64,000 bases of DNA from Tenacibaculum sp. AHE14PA (GCF_019278465.1 NZ_CP058983.1:2541501-2605500); one strand, 5' to 3'; positions 17,654 through 27,367 are shown, counted from the first letter of the stretch. The notes: generated by a model from the sequence alone, not told the origin. Program-made: numbers and translations.

Positions 17654-18406
17654 TTATAATTCCTTTAAATTTTCGGAGAGTAACCAACCTATTTTTCCAT
17701 CGACTAGTTTAATTTTGTTCCATTTATCAACCGTATCTAATACTTTAACCTTGGTACCTTCATGCAACATAAAAATTTCATCAGCATCTTTAGTTGGCGC
17801 ATTCTTTACATCAACTTCTTCTGAAAAAACAATTGCGTTTATGGTATTTTTAGATTGATTATATTGTGAATACGTAATTGCGAAAGCAGCAATTAATAGT
17901 ATAAAAGATAAAATACTAGTTGTAAAAAAGAACCTTTTTTTATTCGGAGTATCCGAAAAGTAAAAAAACAAGTATAAAATTGCCGCTGAAAAAGAAAGTA
18001 AAAGAACGATTATAGCCCAAGTATTATAAGTGATTTTTTGTAAGAAATTTTCATTTATCCTTTGAAAAACAGATTTAGGTAATTCTTCAATTCTATCTAA
18101 AGTTAACTTTTTTGCTATAACTAAATTATTTTTAGCGTCTTCATTTAAAGGGTTTAAAAGAATTGCTTTTTCGTAATTGTAAATAGAAGGTGCGACTTTA
18201 TTTAATTTATAATAAGCATTTCCCAAATTATAATACAATTCAGACGACACCTTTTTAGAAGCTTCTATTTTTTCATATAATTTAATAGCTTCCTGGTATT
18301 TTCCGTCTTTATATAGCGTATTTGCAGTTACAAACAATTCATTAGCGTTTTGCGCTAATACAACGGTTGATATAAAAAACAATATTAATACAATAGCCTG
18401 TCTCAT
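17654..18406 (-). CDS. batE: BatE-like TPR and SH3 domain protein
   Basis: A 250-aa protein: signal peptide (1-18), two to three TPR units (about 20-110, with LYYNLGNAYYKLNKVAPSIY), two membrane helices (about 131-152 and 162-182) and a bacterial SH3-like domain (about 190-250, ending KLVDGKIGWLLSENLKEL). This matches BatE of Bacteroidota aerotolerance loci, an envelope protein whose molecular role is not settled. Its start overlaps the batD stop by one base (ATGA-type coupling). Confidence 0.9.
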   Translation of the reverse strand: MRQAIVLILFFISTVVLAQNANELFVTANTLYKDGKYQEAIKLYEKIEASKKVSSELYYNLGNAYYKLNKVAPSIYNYEKAILLNPLNEDAKNNLVIAKKLTLDRIEELPKSVFQRINENFLQKITYNTWAIIVLLLSFSAAILYLFFYFSDTPNKKRFFFTTSILSFILLIAAFAITYSQYNQSKNTINAIVFSEEVDVKNAPTKDADEIFMLHEGTKVKVLDTVDKWNKIKLVDGKIGWLLSENLKEL

Positions 18407-20178
18407 TATAATTGTTTGTCTAATTGTGTTATTATTTCTTTTGCCTTTTCATACTCTTGCTCCATTTGTAGGTTTGTAATTGGTGTATACCTAGCAAAAT
18501 CACAATCGTTTAAAACATCTATAAAATTAGTTATAGTTGTGTTTTCAATTTTTTTATCTTGTAATAAAAAGGTGATTTTTTCAGTGCTTATATCCAAGGT
18601 TTCTATACCTAATTTAGCCTTTAAATAATTATGTAATGCTCTTTCTAAAGCTTCATAAAATGCTTCTTTATTTCCTAATTCTTTTTGTGCTTCTGATAAA
18701 TACTTTTTAGCCAATCTATCTGCTTTTCGTTTTTTATTCCCAACAATATCAACATCTCGTTCTTCTTTTTTCTTATTGATAAAAATAGCAACAGGAATCG
18801 AAATTATTGGTAGGAATAATAAAATATAAAATAAGATAGAATTAAAAAAGATAGTTGTTTTTACAGGTTCAAAACTTGTAGTAGTTTGTAAGTACTTAAA
18901 ATCATCTCCAGTAATTTTTACATCTTGTTTTATAACAATATCAGACTGGTTTTTTGGCAATGGTTTACCCTCTAATACATCAACATATAAATCATCTGTA
19001 ACTATGGTTTTATACGTTTTTTCCTTCGGGTCAAAATAAGAAAAGCTCGTTTTCGGAATCTTGTATTTCCCTTTAAATTCAGGTACAACAGTGTATGTGT
19101 CGCTAACAGATCCGCTTATTCCGCTAGAAGTAACGCTAATTCTTTCTTTTCTTTCTGGTTGATAAATTTCAAGCTCTTCAGGTGTTTCTATTTTAGGAAG
19201 CTCAAATAGTTTTAAGTTTCCTTTTCCGTTAACTTCTACTTTTATTAACGAAGATTCGTTTGCTTTTAAAGAGCCTTTGTTAAGTGAAACATCAAAAGAA
19301 AAATCACCAACTGCGCCTGTAAAATTCTCAGGTTTATTGTTAAGAGGTAAGGCTTTTGCGCGAACTACTTTTTTAGCAGAAGAAAATTCTCTTCTAACTT
19401 GTTTTGTAATTACATTCCCAAAAAAATCTGCACGCCCTGTAGGAACGGCAACAATAATATCCATTTTCATAGGATCTATTGTTAATCTTCCGTTTTTGGT
19501 TGGTACTAATAAAGCTTTATGAAGTACCGCATATCTATAACGTTCACCATTATACATTCCTGTTTTTACAGGAGTTCCGTTTCTTTTTATTTCTTGATTC
19601 CAAAAGCCGTTATATTGCGGAGCCTCAGTAATTGCATTGTCATAAATACCAACGTTATCACTAAAATAAAGGCGATATTCGACATAAACACTTTCTCCAA
19701 CATAAGGTTGCGACTTAGAAAGTTCTGCAACTAAATGGATGTTTTGTTGTGCTATATAATTCGGGTCGTTAGGGTTTTTAGGAATATCAACAGCGCCTAA
19801 AACAATAACTTTTACGGTATTCGATTTTATAATTTCCCCACCAATTTCTATAGTTGCTGGTGGAATATTAAATTCACCTTTTCGTTTGGGCTGAATAATA
19901 TAAGTGTAAGATTTAGAGAAGGTAACTTTTCCGTTTATCCAAGATTGACTAACAGATTGACTTGGGCCACCAACTATTTTGAAGTTTTTAAAGTTAGGCG
20001 CTTTAAAATTATCCGCTCCTTGTTTGTTGGTCGAAAACTCAACACGTAAACGTTGGTTAACACCTAGTTTGTTTTTACTAACAGTTGCTTTTAATGCTGA
20101 TTCTTGCGCATTAATAGTTAGGGTTATAAAAAGGAGTAATAATGATGTATATATTTTCAACTTCATATTCATTTTCAA
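18406..20178 (-). CDS. batD: BatD family protein
   Basis: A 590-aa envelope protein: signal peptide (about 1-24), a series of immunoglobulin-like beta domains to about 430, one membrane helix (about 447-468) and a cytoplasmic helical tail. BatD is thought to work with the von Willebrand-type proteins BatA/BatB and with MoxR. The gene lies 39 bases after batC and overlaps batE by one base. Size and domain order are as expected; no anomalies. Confidence 0.93.
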   Translation of the reverse strand: MKMNMKLKIYTSLLLLFITLTINAQESALKATVSKNKLGVNQRLRVEFSTNKQGADNFKAPNFKNFKIVGGPSQSVSQSWINGKVTFSKSYTYIIQPKRKGEFNIPPATIEIGGEIIKSNTVKVIVLGAVDIPKNPNDPNYIAQQNIHLVAELSKSQPYVGESVYVEYRLYFSDNVGIYDNAITEAPQYNGFWNQEIKRNGTPVKTGMYNGERYRYAVLHKALLVPTKNGRLTIDPMKMDIIVAVPTGRADFFGNVITKQVRREFSSAKKVVRAKALPLNNKPENFTGAVGDFSFDVSLNKGSLKANESSLIKVEVNGKGNLKLFELPKIETPEELEIYQPERKERISVTSSGISGSVSDTYTVVPEFKGKYKIPKTSFSYFDPKEKTYKTIVTDDLYVDVLEGKPLPKNQSDIVIKQDVKITGDDFKYLQTTTSFEPVKTTIFFNSILFYILLFLPIISIPVAIFINKKKEERDVDIVGNKKRKADRLAKKYLSEAQKELGNKEAFYEALERALHNYLKAKLGIETLDISTEKITFLLQDKKIENTTITNFIDVLNDCDFARYTPITNLQMEQEYEKAKEIITQLDKQL

Positions 20179-20217
20179 AAAAACATTAAAAAGAGTTAAG
20201 TGTAAAAAAAGATAAGA

Positions 20218-21018
20218 TTACCAATCTTTTTCTTGTTTCACCTTTTTTCCTTTCGATTTTTTAACATTCATTTTCTTTTGCGTCTTCTTTTCCTCGTTAT
20301 TCAAACTCTCTAACAATTGCTTCATTTGCTCAGGAGACATTTGTGCTTGTTTTGGCTGCGGTTTTTGATCTTTCTTTTCAGGCTTTTTTTGATCTTGTTT
20401 GTCTTTATTTTCCTGATCTTTTTTATCGTCCTTCTTATCTTTGTCGTCGCCTTTTTTATCTTTATTCTGATCTTTCTTTTTGTCCTTATCGTCTTTCTGA
20501 TCCTTTTTGTCTTTGTCGTCTTTTTTATCCTTGTCCTTATCTTTTTTGTCTTGCTCTTGTTGCTTTTTTAAATCTTTTTGAGCTACAGCCAAGTTATAAC
20601 GGGTTTCATCGTCATTCGGATTTCTTCTTAACGCATTTTTATAGGCATCTACGGCTTGCTGATATTGTTTTTGCTCCATTTGTGCATTTCCAATATTATG
20701 ATATGCTTCTGCTTTATCGAACTTATCTTTCGATGTTTTTGCGGTTACTTCAAATTGCGCAACAGCTTCTTTATATTTTTTTTCTTGATACAACGTATTT
20801 CCGAAATTGTAACTCGCCTTATCGTAGGTGCTGTTTTTTCCTAGTGCTTTTCGGTAAGAAATAGCGGCATCACTAAATTTTTGTTTGTTATATAGCTTAT
20901 TACCTTCACGTAATAAACTTCTTGCTTCACGCTGCAGTTTTAAGGTGTCTAGCTGTGCTGATACATTTATAGTAATCAACATTAAAAATAATAATAGTAT
21001 GTTTTGTAGTTGTTTCAT
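20218..21018 (-). CDS. batC: BatC-like TPR protein with Lys/Asp-rich low-complexity region
   Basis: A 266-aa exported protein (signal peptide about 1-21) with three TPR units (about 30-150, e.g. YHNIGNAQMEQKQYQQAVDAY) and then about 65 residues made almost only of Lys, Asp and Gln (about 160-225), finishing with a Pro/Gln and basic tail. The charged repeat is encoded by a purine-biased tract that also creates open frames on the other strand. It sits 17 bases after batB. BatC homologues have this TPR plus charged design. The low-complexity tract may vary in length between strains. Confidence 0.88.
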   Translation of the reverse strand: MKQLQNILLLFLMLITINVSAQLDTLKLQREARSLLREGNKLYNKQKFSDAAISYRKALGKNSTYDKASYNFGNTLYQEKKYKEAVAQFEVTAKTSKDKFDKAEAYHNIGNAQMEQKQYQQAVDAYKNALRRNPNDDETRYNLAVAQKDLKKQQEQDKKDKDKDKKDDKDKKDQKDDKDKKKDQNKDKKGDDKDKKDDKKDQENKDKQDQKKPEKKDQKPQPKQAQMSPEQMKQLLESLNNEEKKTQKKMNVKKSKGKKVKQEKDW

Positions 21019-21035
21019 TTCTTATAAAATAAGTT

Positions 21036-22076
21036 CTATGAACCTTCTTCGTTAAATAAATCTGCTTTTTTAACCCATTTGGTTTTCTTTTCGAAAAAGA
21101 ACAAATCAATAATTAAAAATAGCAATCCGATTCCTAAAAACCACTGAAATTGATCTTTGTAATCAGAAAATTGTTTTGTTTCAAACTCACTTTTCTGAGC
21201 ATTGGCAATAATGTTTTCAATAATATCAACAGGATTATCAGTTCTATTACCGTCAATATATTTTCCTTCGGATGCTTCCGCAATATCTTGTAAAACAGTT
21301 GTTGTTCTTTTGGTAATTACGGTTTCTCCTTTTCGATCTTTTTTATAACCAATAAGTGCGCCGTTTAATTTTATAGGAATAGGCCCTCCTTTTTCTGTAC
21401 CAACACCAATGGTGTATACTTTTACGCCTTCGTTAGCAATATTCTGAGCAACTTGTTTTGTTTCCTCTTGATGATCTTCACCATCAGAAATAATAATTAA
21501 AAAACGATTGGTTTGCTCGTCATTATTATAATAGGTTTTTGCTAAGTTTAAAGCTTCGTTTATGGCGGTTCCTTGGCTCGAAACCATATCAGGATTCGCA
21601 TTTTGCAAAAACATTTTGGCCGCAGCATGATCGGTTGTAATTGGTAATAACGGATACGCATTACCTGCATAAATTATAATTCCGACTCTGTCGCTTCCTA
21701 ACTTATCAATAATTTTAGAAATAATTTGTTTTGATTTATCTAATCTATTTGGCGCAATATCTTCAGCCAACATACTTTTAGAAACATCTAAAGCAAAAAC
21801 CACATCAACACCTTCTCTTTTTACTGTTTTTAACTTGGTTCCCATTTTAGGGTTTACCAAGGAGATAATTAAAAAAGAGAGTCCGATTAATAAGAAAATC
21901 AATTTTACAACCGATTTAAATGTAGATGAATTCGGAGCAATTTGTGTTAATAACTTTGCGCTTGCAAATTTTTTCTGAGTGCGTTTTTTCCACCATAAAA
22001 CCAACAAGAAAATAACAACTATTATTGGAATAATTGCAAACAGATAAAAATATATTGGTTCTTCTATACGATACAT
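21036..22076 (-). CDS. batB: BatB: von Willebrand factor A domain membrane protein
   Basis: A 346-aa protein with two N-terminal membrane helices (about 8-27 and 55-75), a VWA domain (about 90-290) and a C-terminal helix (about 308-328). The metal-ion site is intact, with DVSKSML (DxSxS) and later ISDGED. Paralogous to BatA, which precedes it by 3 bases. BatA and BatB are thought to form an envelope complex driven by the MoxR ATPase. Confidence 0.95.
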   Translation of the reverse strand: MYRIEEPIYFYLFAIIPIIVVIFLLVLWWKKRTQKKFASAKLLTQIAPNSSTFKSVVKLIFLLIGLSFLIISLVNPKMGTKLKTVKREGVDVVFALDVSKSMLAEDIAPNRLDKSKQIISKIIDKLGSDRVGIIIYAGNAYPLLPITTDHAAAKMFLQNANPDMVSSQGTAINEALNLAKTYYNNDEQTNRFLIIISDGEDHQEETKQVAQNIANEGVKVYTIGVGTEKGGPIPIKLNGALIGYKKDRKGETVITKRTTTVLQDIAEASEGKYIDGNRTDNPVDIIENIIANAQKSEFETKQFSDYKDQFQWFLGIGLLFLIIDLFFFEKKTKWVKKADLFNEEGS

Positions 22077-22079
22077 TGT

Positions 22080-23087
22080 TTATATAAAGCTTTTAAATAA
22101 AGTGTTTTTTAATGTGAATTCTAGTAATAAAAAGATACCGGCTAAAAATACTAGTAATCTGTATTTTTCAGTATAATTATAATATTTAAATTCTTCTATT
22201 TTTGTTTTTTCAAGCTTGTCAATTTCATCATAAATAGCTTTTAGTTTAGAGTTGTCGGTAGCTCTAAAATATTTACCATCTGTTTCTTTTGCAATATGTT
22301 TTAATAAATCTTCATCTATTTCAACTTGTTGTTTTCTAAAAGAAATTTTACCTGTTCGAGGATCTTTTGCCCAAGGAAAATCTGCCATCCCATTAGTTCC
22401 TATTCCAATAGTATATACCTTAATATCGTTTCCTTTTGCTAAACCTGTTGCTGTTTTCGGATCTACAAAACCTGCGTTGTTTACACCATCTGTTAAAAGA
22501 ATAATAACTTTACTTTTCGCTTTGCTTTCCTTTAATCTGTTTACTGCAGATCCTAATCCCATACCAATAGCTGTTCCACCTTCTAACTGTCCCCATTTAA
22601 TTTCAGAAATGGTTCTTTTAATGATAGATTTGTCGCTTGTAATTGGTGTTTGAGTAAAACTCTCCCCAGCATAAACTACAATACCGATTCGGTCATTTGG
22701 TCGACGATTTACAAAATCAACCGCCACTTTTTTTAGCGCTTCTAGTCGATTTGGCTTTAAATCTTTAGCCAACATACTTGCCGATACATCAATTGCCATA
22801 ACAATATCAATACCTTTATTTGTTTTCGTTTTTTTACTTACCGCTACGTTTCTTGGTCTTGCTAAAGCAATAACCAAACATGTTAAAGCAGCGAGTCGTA
22901 ATAAGTACAATAAAGGCTTTAATTTAGATAAAATAGAACCTTGTACTTTAAAACCTTTAACGCTAGATATTGTTAATTGTGCACTATCTTTTTTTCTAGA
23001 ATAGTAATTCCAGAAAGCTAATAACGGAATTAATATCAGCAACCATAAAAATTCGGGATTATGAAATTCAAAATTATTCCACTTCAT
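22080..23087 (-). CDS. batA: BatA: von Willebrand factor A domain membrane protein
   Basis: A 335-aa VWA protein with N-terminal membrane helices (about 10-26 and 57-77), MIDAS text DVSASML and LLTDGVNNAG, and a C-terminal helix (about 305-325). The start at 23087 overlaps the preceding DUF4381-like gene by 14 bases, which indicates tight co-translation. Known BatA proteins contribute to oxidative stress tolerance in Bacteroides; the effect in this aerobic lineage is unknown. Confidence 0.95.
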   Translation of the reverse strand: MKWNNFEFHNPEFLWLLILIPLLAFWNYYSRKKDSAQLTISSVKGFKVQGSILSKLKPLLYLLRLAALTCLVIALARPRNVAVSKKTKTNKGIDIVMAIDVSASMLAKDLKPNRLEALKKVAVDFVNRRPNDRIGIVVYAGESFTQTPITSDKSIIKRTISEIKWGQLEGGTAIGMGLGSAVNRLKESKAKSKVIILLTDGVNNAGFVDPKTATGLAKGNDIKVYTIGIGTNGMADFPWAKDPRTGKISFRKQQVEIDEDLLKHIAKETDGKYFRATDNSKLKAIYDEIDKLEKTKIEEFKYYNYTEKYRLLVFLAGIFLLLEFTLKNTLFKSFI

Positions 23088-23991
23088 CTTCTTTTACTTC
23101 TTTTTTAGGTTTCAAATTATCTAATACACTCTTGGCATCTTTACGATCTCCTTCAATTTGATGTGCCATCGGTTTAGATTTAGCAAACTTTACTAAATCA
23201 GATTCTTGTAATAATTTTCGTAACTTATATATCGTTTCTTTATCTGTTTCAATCGATTTTATTTCGTTTAAATCGTCTAAAATAGCTACCAATTCATCCG
23301 TAGTAATTTCTAGTGCAGGTATGTTTAATTCCCTTTCTATATAACCTCTTACAATTTCGGTTAGTTCACTGTAGTATTTTTTAATTTTATTGTTTTGCCA
23401 CAATAGTTTTTTATCTAACTCTTGCAGTTTTTCAATCGCCTCTTCATAAGGCGGTAATAACGGAACAATAATTTCTTCTTTGGCTTCTTTTTTCTTTTTG
23501 ATAACAAAGAAATAAAGTAACAATCCTATTACAATAAGGATAGCTAATGTCCACCAGAAATAATTTTTAAAATCATCAAATTGATATGGTTCTCCTTTGA
23601 TTGCCTTAATAGGAAATTTTTTAATTTTAGTGGTGTCAATAGCAACTGTTGCTACATTAATTAATAAACTATCTGTTAAATAAGGTTGGTTTTTAATAAA
23701 AACTTGTTGCTGCGGAATGTAAAAAGCACCACTATCAAAACCTGTTAAAATATATTTTTGAATCAGTTTATTTTTAACAGTATCTATTTTTAAAGTGTCA
23801 ATTACCTCTAATCCTTTTAAATTATTTAATTTAGGAAGGATAACGTTTTCAGTTTCATCTACCGAAATTTTGTATTGAAATTGCTCTCCAATTCTAATAT
23901 TGGTAGTATCAATTTCAACTTTTATTTTGTTAGATTGAGAAAATCCAACGCCATAAATAAGTAAGAATATGTAGAGTAATTTAGTCTTCAT
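23074..23991 (-). CDS. DUF4381-like membrane protein of the Bat operon
   Basis: A 305-aa protein with a signal peptide (1-19, ending FSQ), a beta-rich extracytoplasmic domain (about 20-135), one membrane helix (about 147-168) and a charged cytoplasmic helical region with a Lys/Glu-rich end (PKKEVKEDEVE). It occupies the position between the DUF58 gene and batA typical of Bacteroidota Bat loci and resembles BatD in plan (beta domain, single helix, helical tail). It is probably a scaffold for the VWA proteins. Confidence 0.8.
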   Translation of the reverse strand: MKTKLLYIFLLIYGVGFSQSNKIKVEIDTTNIRIGEQFQYKISVDETENVILPKLNNLKGLEVIDTLKIDTVKNKLIQKYILTGFDSGAFYIPQQQVFIKNQPYLTDSLLINVATVAIDTTKIKKFPIKAIKGEPYQFDDFKNYFWWTLAILIVIGLLLYFFVIKKKKEAKEEIIVPLLPPYEEAIEKLQELDKKLLWQNNKIKKYYSELTEIVRGYIERELNIPALEITTDELVAILDDLNEIKSIETDKETIYKLRKLLQESDLVKFAKSKPMAHQIEGDRKDAKSVLDNLKPKKEVKEDEVE

Positions 23992-24021
23992 TTTTATCTT
24001 GTCGATTAAAATAGGTAGTTT

Positions 24022-24885
24022 TTATTTTCGTTTAAAATAGCCTAATAATTTTGTTACATAGCTTTCATCTACGCGTGTATTTATAGTTCCTGAACCACTT
24101 TTCTTAAAAGTAGTTTCGAAATAGTCAGTCAATCTTAAAGCATTTGCTTTGTATTGATTTCTTACAGATGACAAACTTGTGTTTACTAAATGTGTAGTTC
24201 CTGTTTCGGCATCAAGCATTGGAACCATTCCTAAATTCGGAATTTCCTCATCATGTTTGTCATACACTCTAATACCAGTAACATCATGTTTATTACCAAC
24301 GAGTTTTAGTGTGCGCTCATAACCGTCATCCATAAAATCAGAAAGCATAAAAACAATGGCTTTCTTTTTCATAACATTTGATAAAAATTTTAAAGCTTCA
24401 CTAATATCTGTTTGTTTGCTTTTAGGTTTAAATTCGATTAATTCTCGAATAATACGCAATACATGACTTTTCCCTTTTTTAGGAGGAATATAAAGTTCTA
24501 CCTGATCAGAAAACAAGATCAATCCGACTTTATCATTATTTTGTGTGGCTGAAAAAGCTAGTGTTGCAGCAATCTCGGTAACGGTATCTTTTTTAAATTG
24601 ATTAGAAGTACCAAAAGATTCAGAGCCAGAAATATCCACCACCAACATCATGGTAAGTTCACGCTCTTCTTCAAAAACTTTTATATAAGGTTCGTTATAG
24701 CGCGCAGTTACATTCCAATCAATCGCTCTAATATCGTCTCCGTATTGATATTGGCGTACTTCAGAAAAAGTCATACCACGTCCTTTAAAGGTTGAATGGT
24801 ATTCTCCTCCAAAAATATGATTAGACAAACGACGTGTCTTAATTTCTATTTTACGAACTTTTTTTAGTAATTCTTTTGTATCCAT
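24022..24885 (-). CDS. DUF58 domain protein (VWA-like, MoxR partner)
   Basis: A 287-aa cytoplasmic protein with the DUF58 signature YQYGDDIRAIDWNVTAR (about 47-63) and an adjoining VWA-like fold with DISGSESFG as a partial metal site (about 84-92). DUF58 proteins are consistently linked to MoxR ATPases, here the preceding gene 76 bases upstream. The role is presumed to be coupling of MoxR to the Bat membrane complex. Confidence 0.92.
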   Translation of the reverse strand: MDTKELLKKVRKIEIKTRRLSNHIFGGEYHSTFKGRGMTFSEVRQYQYGDDIRAIDWNVTARYNEPYIKVFEEERELTMMLVVDISGSESFGTSNQFKKDTVTEIAATLAFSATQNNDKVGLILFSDQVELYIPPKKGKSHVLRIIRELIEFKPKSKQTDISEALKFLSNVMKKKAIVFMLSDFMDDGYERTLKLVGNKHDVTGIRVYDKHDEEIPNLGMVPMLDAETGTTHLVNTSLSSVRNQYKANALRLTDYFETTFKKSGSGTINTRVDESYVTKLLGYFKRK

Positions 24886-24961
24886 TTCTTTTCAATTGTC
24901 AATTAACAAGTTTTATAATCAGCAATGTTTTTAATACTGATTGTTGTTTCTTGATAATTGA

Positions 24962-25951
24962 TTATGGCACTTGTACTTCGTTAATTATTGAGTTTATAAT
25001 ATCTAAAGAAGTAATATTTTCGGCCTCAGCTTCGTAGGTAATTCCAATTCTGTGACGTAAAACATCGTTTACAATTGCGCGAACATCTTCAGGTATTACA
25101 TAACCTCTTCGTTTAATAAAAGCGTAACATTTTGCTGCTTTTGCTAAATTGATGCTTCCACGAGGCGAAGCTCCAAAACTAATTAAAGGTTTTAATTTTT
25201 CTAAATTATAACGTTCAGGATAACGAGTGGCAAATACGATGTCTAGAATATATTTTTCTATTTTCTCATCCATATATACTTCGTTAACAACTTCACGAGC
25301 TTTTATAATCTGATCTACAGAGATAACCGGATTAACTTTTTCAAAAGTTCCGCTTAGATTGGCGCGCATAATTGTTTGTTCATCTTCTAATTTCGGATAA
25401 TCAATCACTGTTTTTAACATAAAACGGTCAACCTGAGCTTCAGGAAGCGGGTATGTTCCTTCTTGTTCAACAGGATTTTGAGTTGCCATTACTAAAAAAG
25501 GTTCTTGTAGCTTAAAAGTTTCATCACCAATGGTAATCTGACGCTCTTGCATTGCTTCTAATAAAGCAGATTGCACTTTAGCAGGCGCACGGTTAATCTC
25601 ATCGGCTAATACGAAATTGGCAAAGATTGGACCTTTTTTAATCATGAAATCATTTTCTTTCATGTTATAGATCATCGTTCCAACAATATCTGCAGGTAAT
25701 AAATCAGGCGTAAACTGAATACGACTAAAACTACCTTGTACTGCTTTAGATAGTGTGTTAATGGCAAGAGTTTTTGCTAAACCAGGCACACCTTCTAGTA
25801 AAATGTGTCCGTTACCAAGAAGTCCTATAAGTAATCGTTCAATCATGTATTTCTGACCAACGATAACTTTACTCATTTCATTTGTTAATAAGTCAACAAA
25901 TGCGCTTTCTCTTTCTATCTTTTCATTAATAGCTCTTACATCTACATCCAT
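24962..25951 (-). CDS. MoxR family AAA+ ATPase
   Basis: A 329-aa ATPase with Walker A GVPGLAKT, Walker B LADEINRAPAK, and a sensor region ATQNPVEQEGTYPLPEAQVDRF typical of MoxR. It is the first gene of the Bat operon (moxR, DUF58, DUF4381-like, batA, batB, batC, batD, batE). MoxR ATPases act as chaperone-like remodellers of VWA proteins. Start codon at 25951 gives MDVDVRAINEKIE. Confidence 0.95.
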   Translation of the reverse strand: MDVDVRAINEKIERESAFVDLLTNEMSKVIVGQKYMIERLLIGLLGNGHILLEGVPGLAKTLAINTLSKAVQGSFSRIQFTPDLLPADIVGTMIYNMKENDFMIKKGPIFANFVLADEINRAPAKVQSALLEAMQERQITIGDETFKLQEPFLVMATQNPVEQEGTYPLPEAQVDRFMLKTVIDYPKLEDEQTIMRANLSGTFEKVNPVISVDQIIKAREVVNEVYMDEKIEKYILDIVFATRYPERYNLEKLKPLISFGASPRGSINLAKAAKCYAFIKRRGYVIPEDVRAIVNDVLRHRIGITYEAEAENITSLDIINSIINEVQVP

Positions 25952-26049
25952 AGTAATTAAAGTATATTATAATTTTGTGAAACAAAGCTACAATAATACG
26001 TCTTTTTTAGATGTTAAAAGTTGGTTAAAGGTATTGAGTTAACAAAATT

Positions 26050-26814
26050 TTAATTATAAGTAGTTAAGCGAATAGTATTATTGTTAAAAACACCATAGGT
26101 AAAATATTGTACCCAATCCCCCGTGTTTATGTATCTACTATTTTCTTGTAGTTGTATTTCTAAAGGAAGATGTCGGTGACCAAAAATAAAATAATCATAA
26201 TGCTTTGTTTCTAATTTGCGCTTGCAATATTGAACTAACCATTCTTTATCTTCTCCTAAAAATTTAAAATCTTCATCACCAGAAATCATTTTATTTTTAA
26301 CAGACATGTATTGTCCTAAGCGAACTCCTAGATCTGGATGTAACCAGCGAAACAACCATTTAAAAGGTTTAAAGGTAAACACTTTTTTCATGCGTTTATA
26401 ACCTTTGTCTTCTGGGCCTAAGCCGTCACCATGACCAACTAATAGAGTTTTTCCGTTTATAGAAAATTCTTGTGGATTATGAAAGACAGGGATGTTTAAT
26501 TCCTTTTCAAAATAATCCGCCATCCATAAATCGTGATTTCCCACGAAGAAATAAATCGGAATTCCGCTATCTTTAATTTCGGCTAATTTTCCTAAAACAC
26601 GTACAAACCCTTTTGGAACCACGGTTTTATATTCAAACCAAAAATCAAATAAATCACCTAATAAAAAAATAGCTTCAGCATCTTCTTTAACTTCTTTTAA
26701 CCAGCGAACAAACTTTTGCTCTCTAGGAAAGCTAGCTTCGGCAGTTGGTGCGCCTAAATGTTGATCAGAAGCGAAATAAACTTTTTTATTTTTGGTGGTG
26801 TTGATAGAAATCAA
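26050..26814 (-). CDS. lpxH: UDP-2,3-diacylglucosamine diphosphatase
   Basis: A 254-aa calcineurin-like metallophosphoesterase. Motifs for the dinuclear metal site are ASDQHLGAP, GDLFDFWFEY, VGNHDLWMADY, LVGHGDGLGPEDKGYK and FGHRHLP. The sequence around GDLFDFW and GHGDGLG points to the LpxH family, which hydrolyses UDP-2,3-diacylglucosamine to lipid X in lipid A synthesis at the inner membrane. It is divergent from tadA. Confidence 0.93.
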   Translation of the reverse strand: MISINTTKNKKVYFASDQHLGAPTAEASFPREQKFVRWLKEVKEDAEAIFLLGDLFDFWFEYKTVVPKGFVRVLGKLAEIKDSGIPIYFFVGNHDLWMADYFEKELNIPVFHNPQEFSINGKTLLVGHGDGLGPEDKGYKRMKKVFTFKPFKWLFRWLHPDLGVRLGQYMSVKNKMISGDEDFKFLGEDKEWLVQYCKRKLETKHYDYFIFGHRHLPLEIQLQENSRYINTGDWVQYFTYGVFNNNTIRLTTYN

Positions 26815-26825
26815 AATTGTAATTT

Positions 26826-26857
26826 TTGGTAAAAATAACTAATTTGAGCTACTTTTG
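26826..26857 (+). promoter_or_regulatory. Promoter of tadA
   Basis: TTG (26826-26828), 21 bases, then TACTTTTG (26850-26857) fits the Bacteroidota promoter pattern. The expected start of transcription near 26864 gives a ~14-base leader before the tadA ATG. Confidence 0.55.
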
Positions 26858-26877
26858 TAGAAAACACTACCAATACC

Positions 26878-27330
26878 ATGGAAATAAATCCGTTTGACGA
26901 TACTTATTTTATGAAAAAAGCGCTGCAAGAAGCTGAAACAGCTTTTGATAAAGGAGAAGTTCCTGTAGGTGCAGTGGTGGTTTTTAAAGATCAAATAATA
27001 GCAAGGGCTCATAACTTAACAGAAATGTTAAATGATGTAACTGCGCACGCCGAAATGCAAGCTTTTACTGCAGCTTCTGATTTTTTAGGTGGAAAATATT
27101 TAAAAGATTGTGTGCTATATGTTACGTTAGAACCTTGCCAGATGTGTGCAGGGGCAAGTTATTGGACACAAATAGGGAAAATAGTATATGGAGCTAGTGA
27201 GCCAAAATTAGGTTTTAGCGTATTGCAAACAAAACTACATCCGAAAACGAAAGTGGTAACAGGTGTTTTAGAAGAAGCGTGTGGTTTGTTGTTAAAGAAG
27301 TTTTTTGTTGAAAAACGTAATTTGAATTAA
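26878..27330 (+). CDS. tadA: tRNA-specific adenosine deaminase (nucleoside deaminase)
   Basis: A 150-aa cytidine-deaminase-fold zinc enzyme with HAE at 57-59 (proton shuttle Glu59) and PCQMC at 86-90 (Cys87, Cys90). The family member TadA converts A34 to inosine in tRNA-Arg. Other nucleoside deaminases look similar, but TAHAEMQAF and LEPCQMCAGA are typical of the TadA group. Convergent with ogt, with a repeat fragment between them. Confidence 0.88.
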   Translation: MEINPFDDTYFMKKALQEAETAFDKGEVPVGAVVVFKDQIIARAHNLTEMLNDVTAHAEMQAFTAASDFLGGKYLKDCVLYVTLEPCQMCAGASYWTQIGKIVYGASEPKLGFSVLQTKLHPKTKVVTGVLEEACGLLLKKFFVEKRNLN

Positions 27331-27360
27331 CAGATTACTTCACTACGTTCGTAATGACGA
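27331..27360. repeat. Half copy of the dispersed palindromic repeat
   Basis: AGATTACTTCACTACGTTCG followed by TAATGACGA matches the right arm of the family. The left arm is absent. It sits exactly between the convergent tadA and ogt stops. Confidence 0.65.
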
Positions 27361-27367
27361 TGGTAAT

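Noticed and set aside
20317-20864. Long plus-strand open frames opposite batC
   Set aside because: They are mirror images of the Lys/Asp-rich low-complexity batC text (giving Phe/Leu/Ile-rich products) and have no start signals, domains or neighbours.
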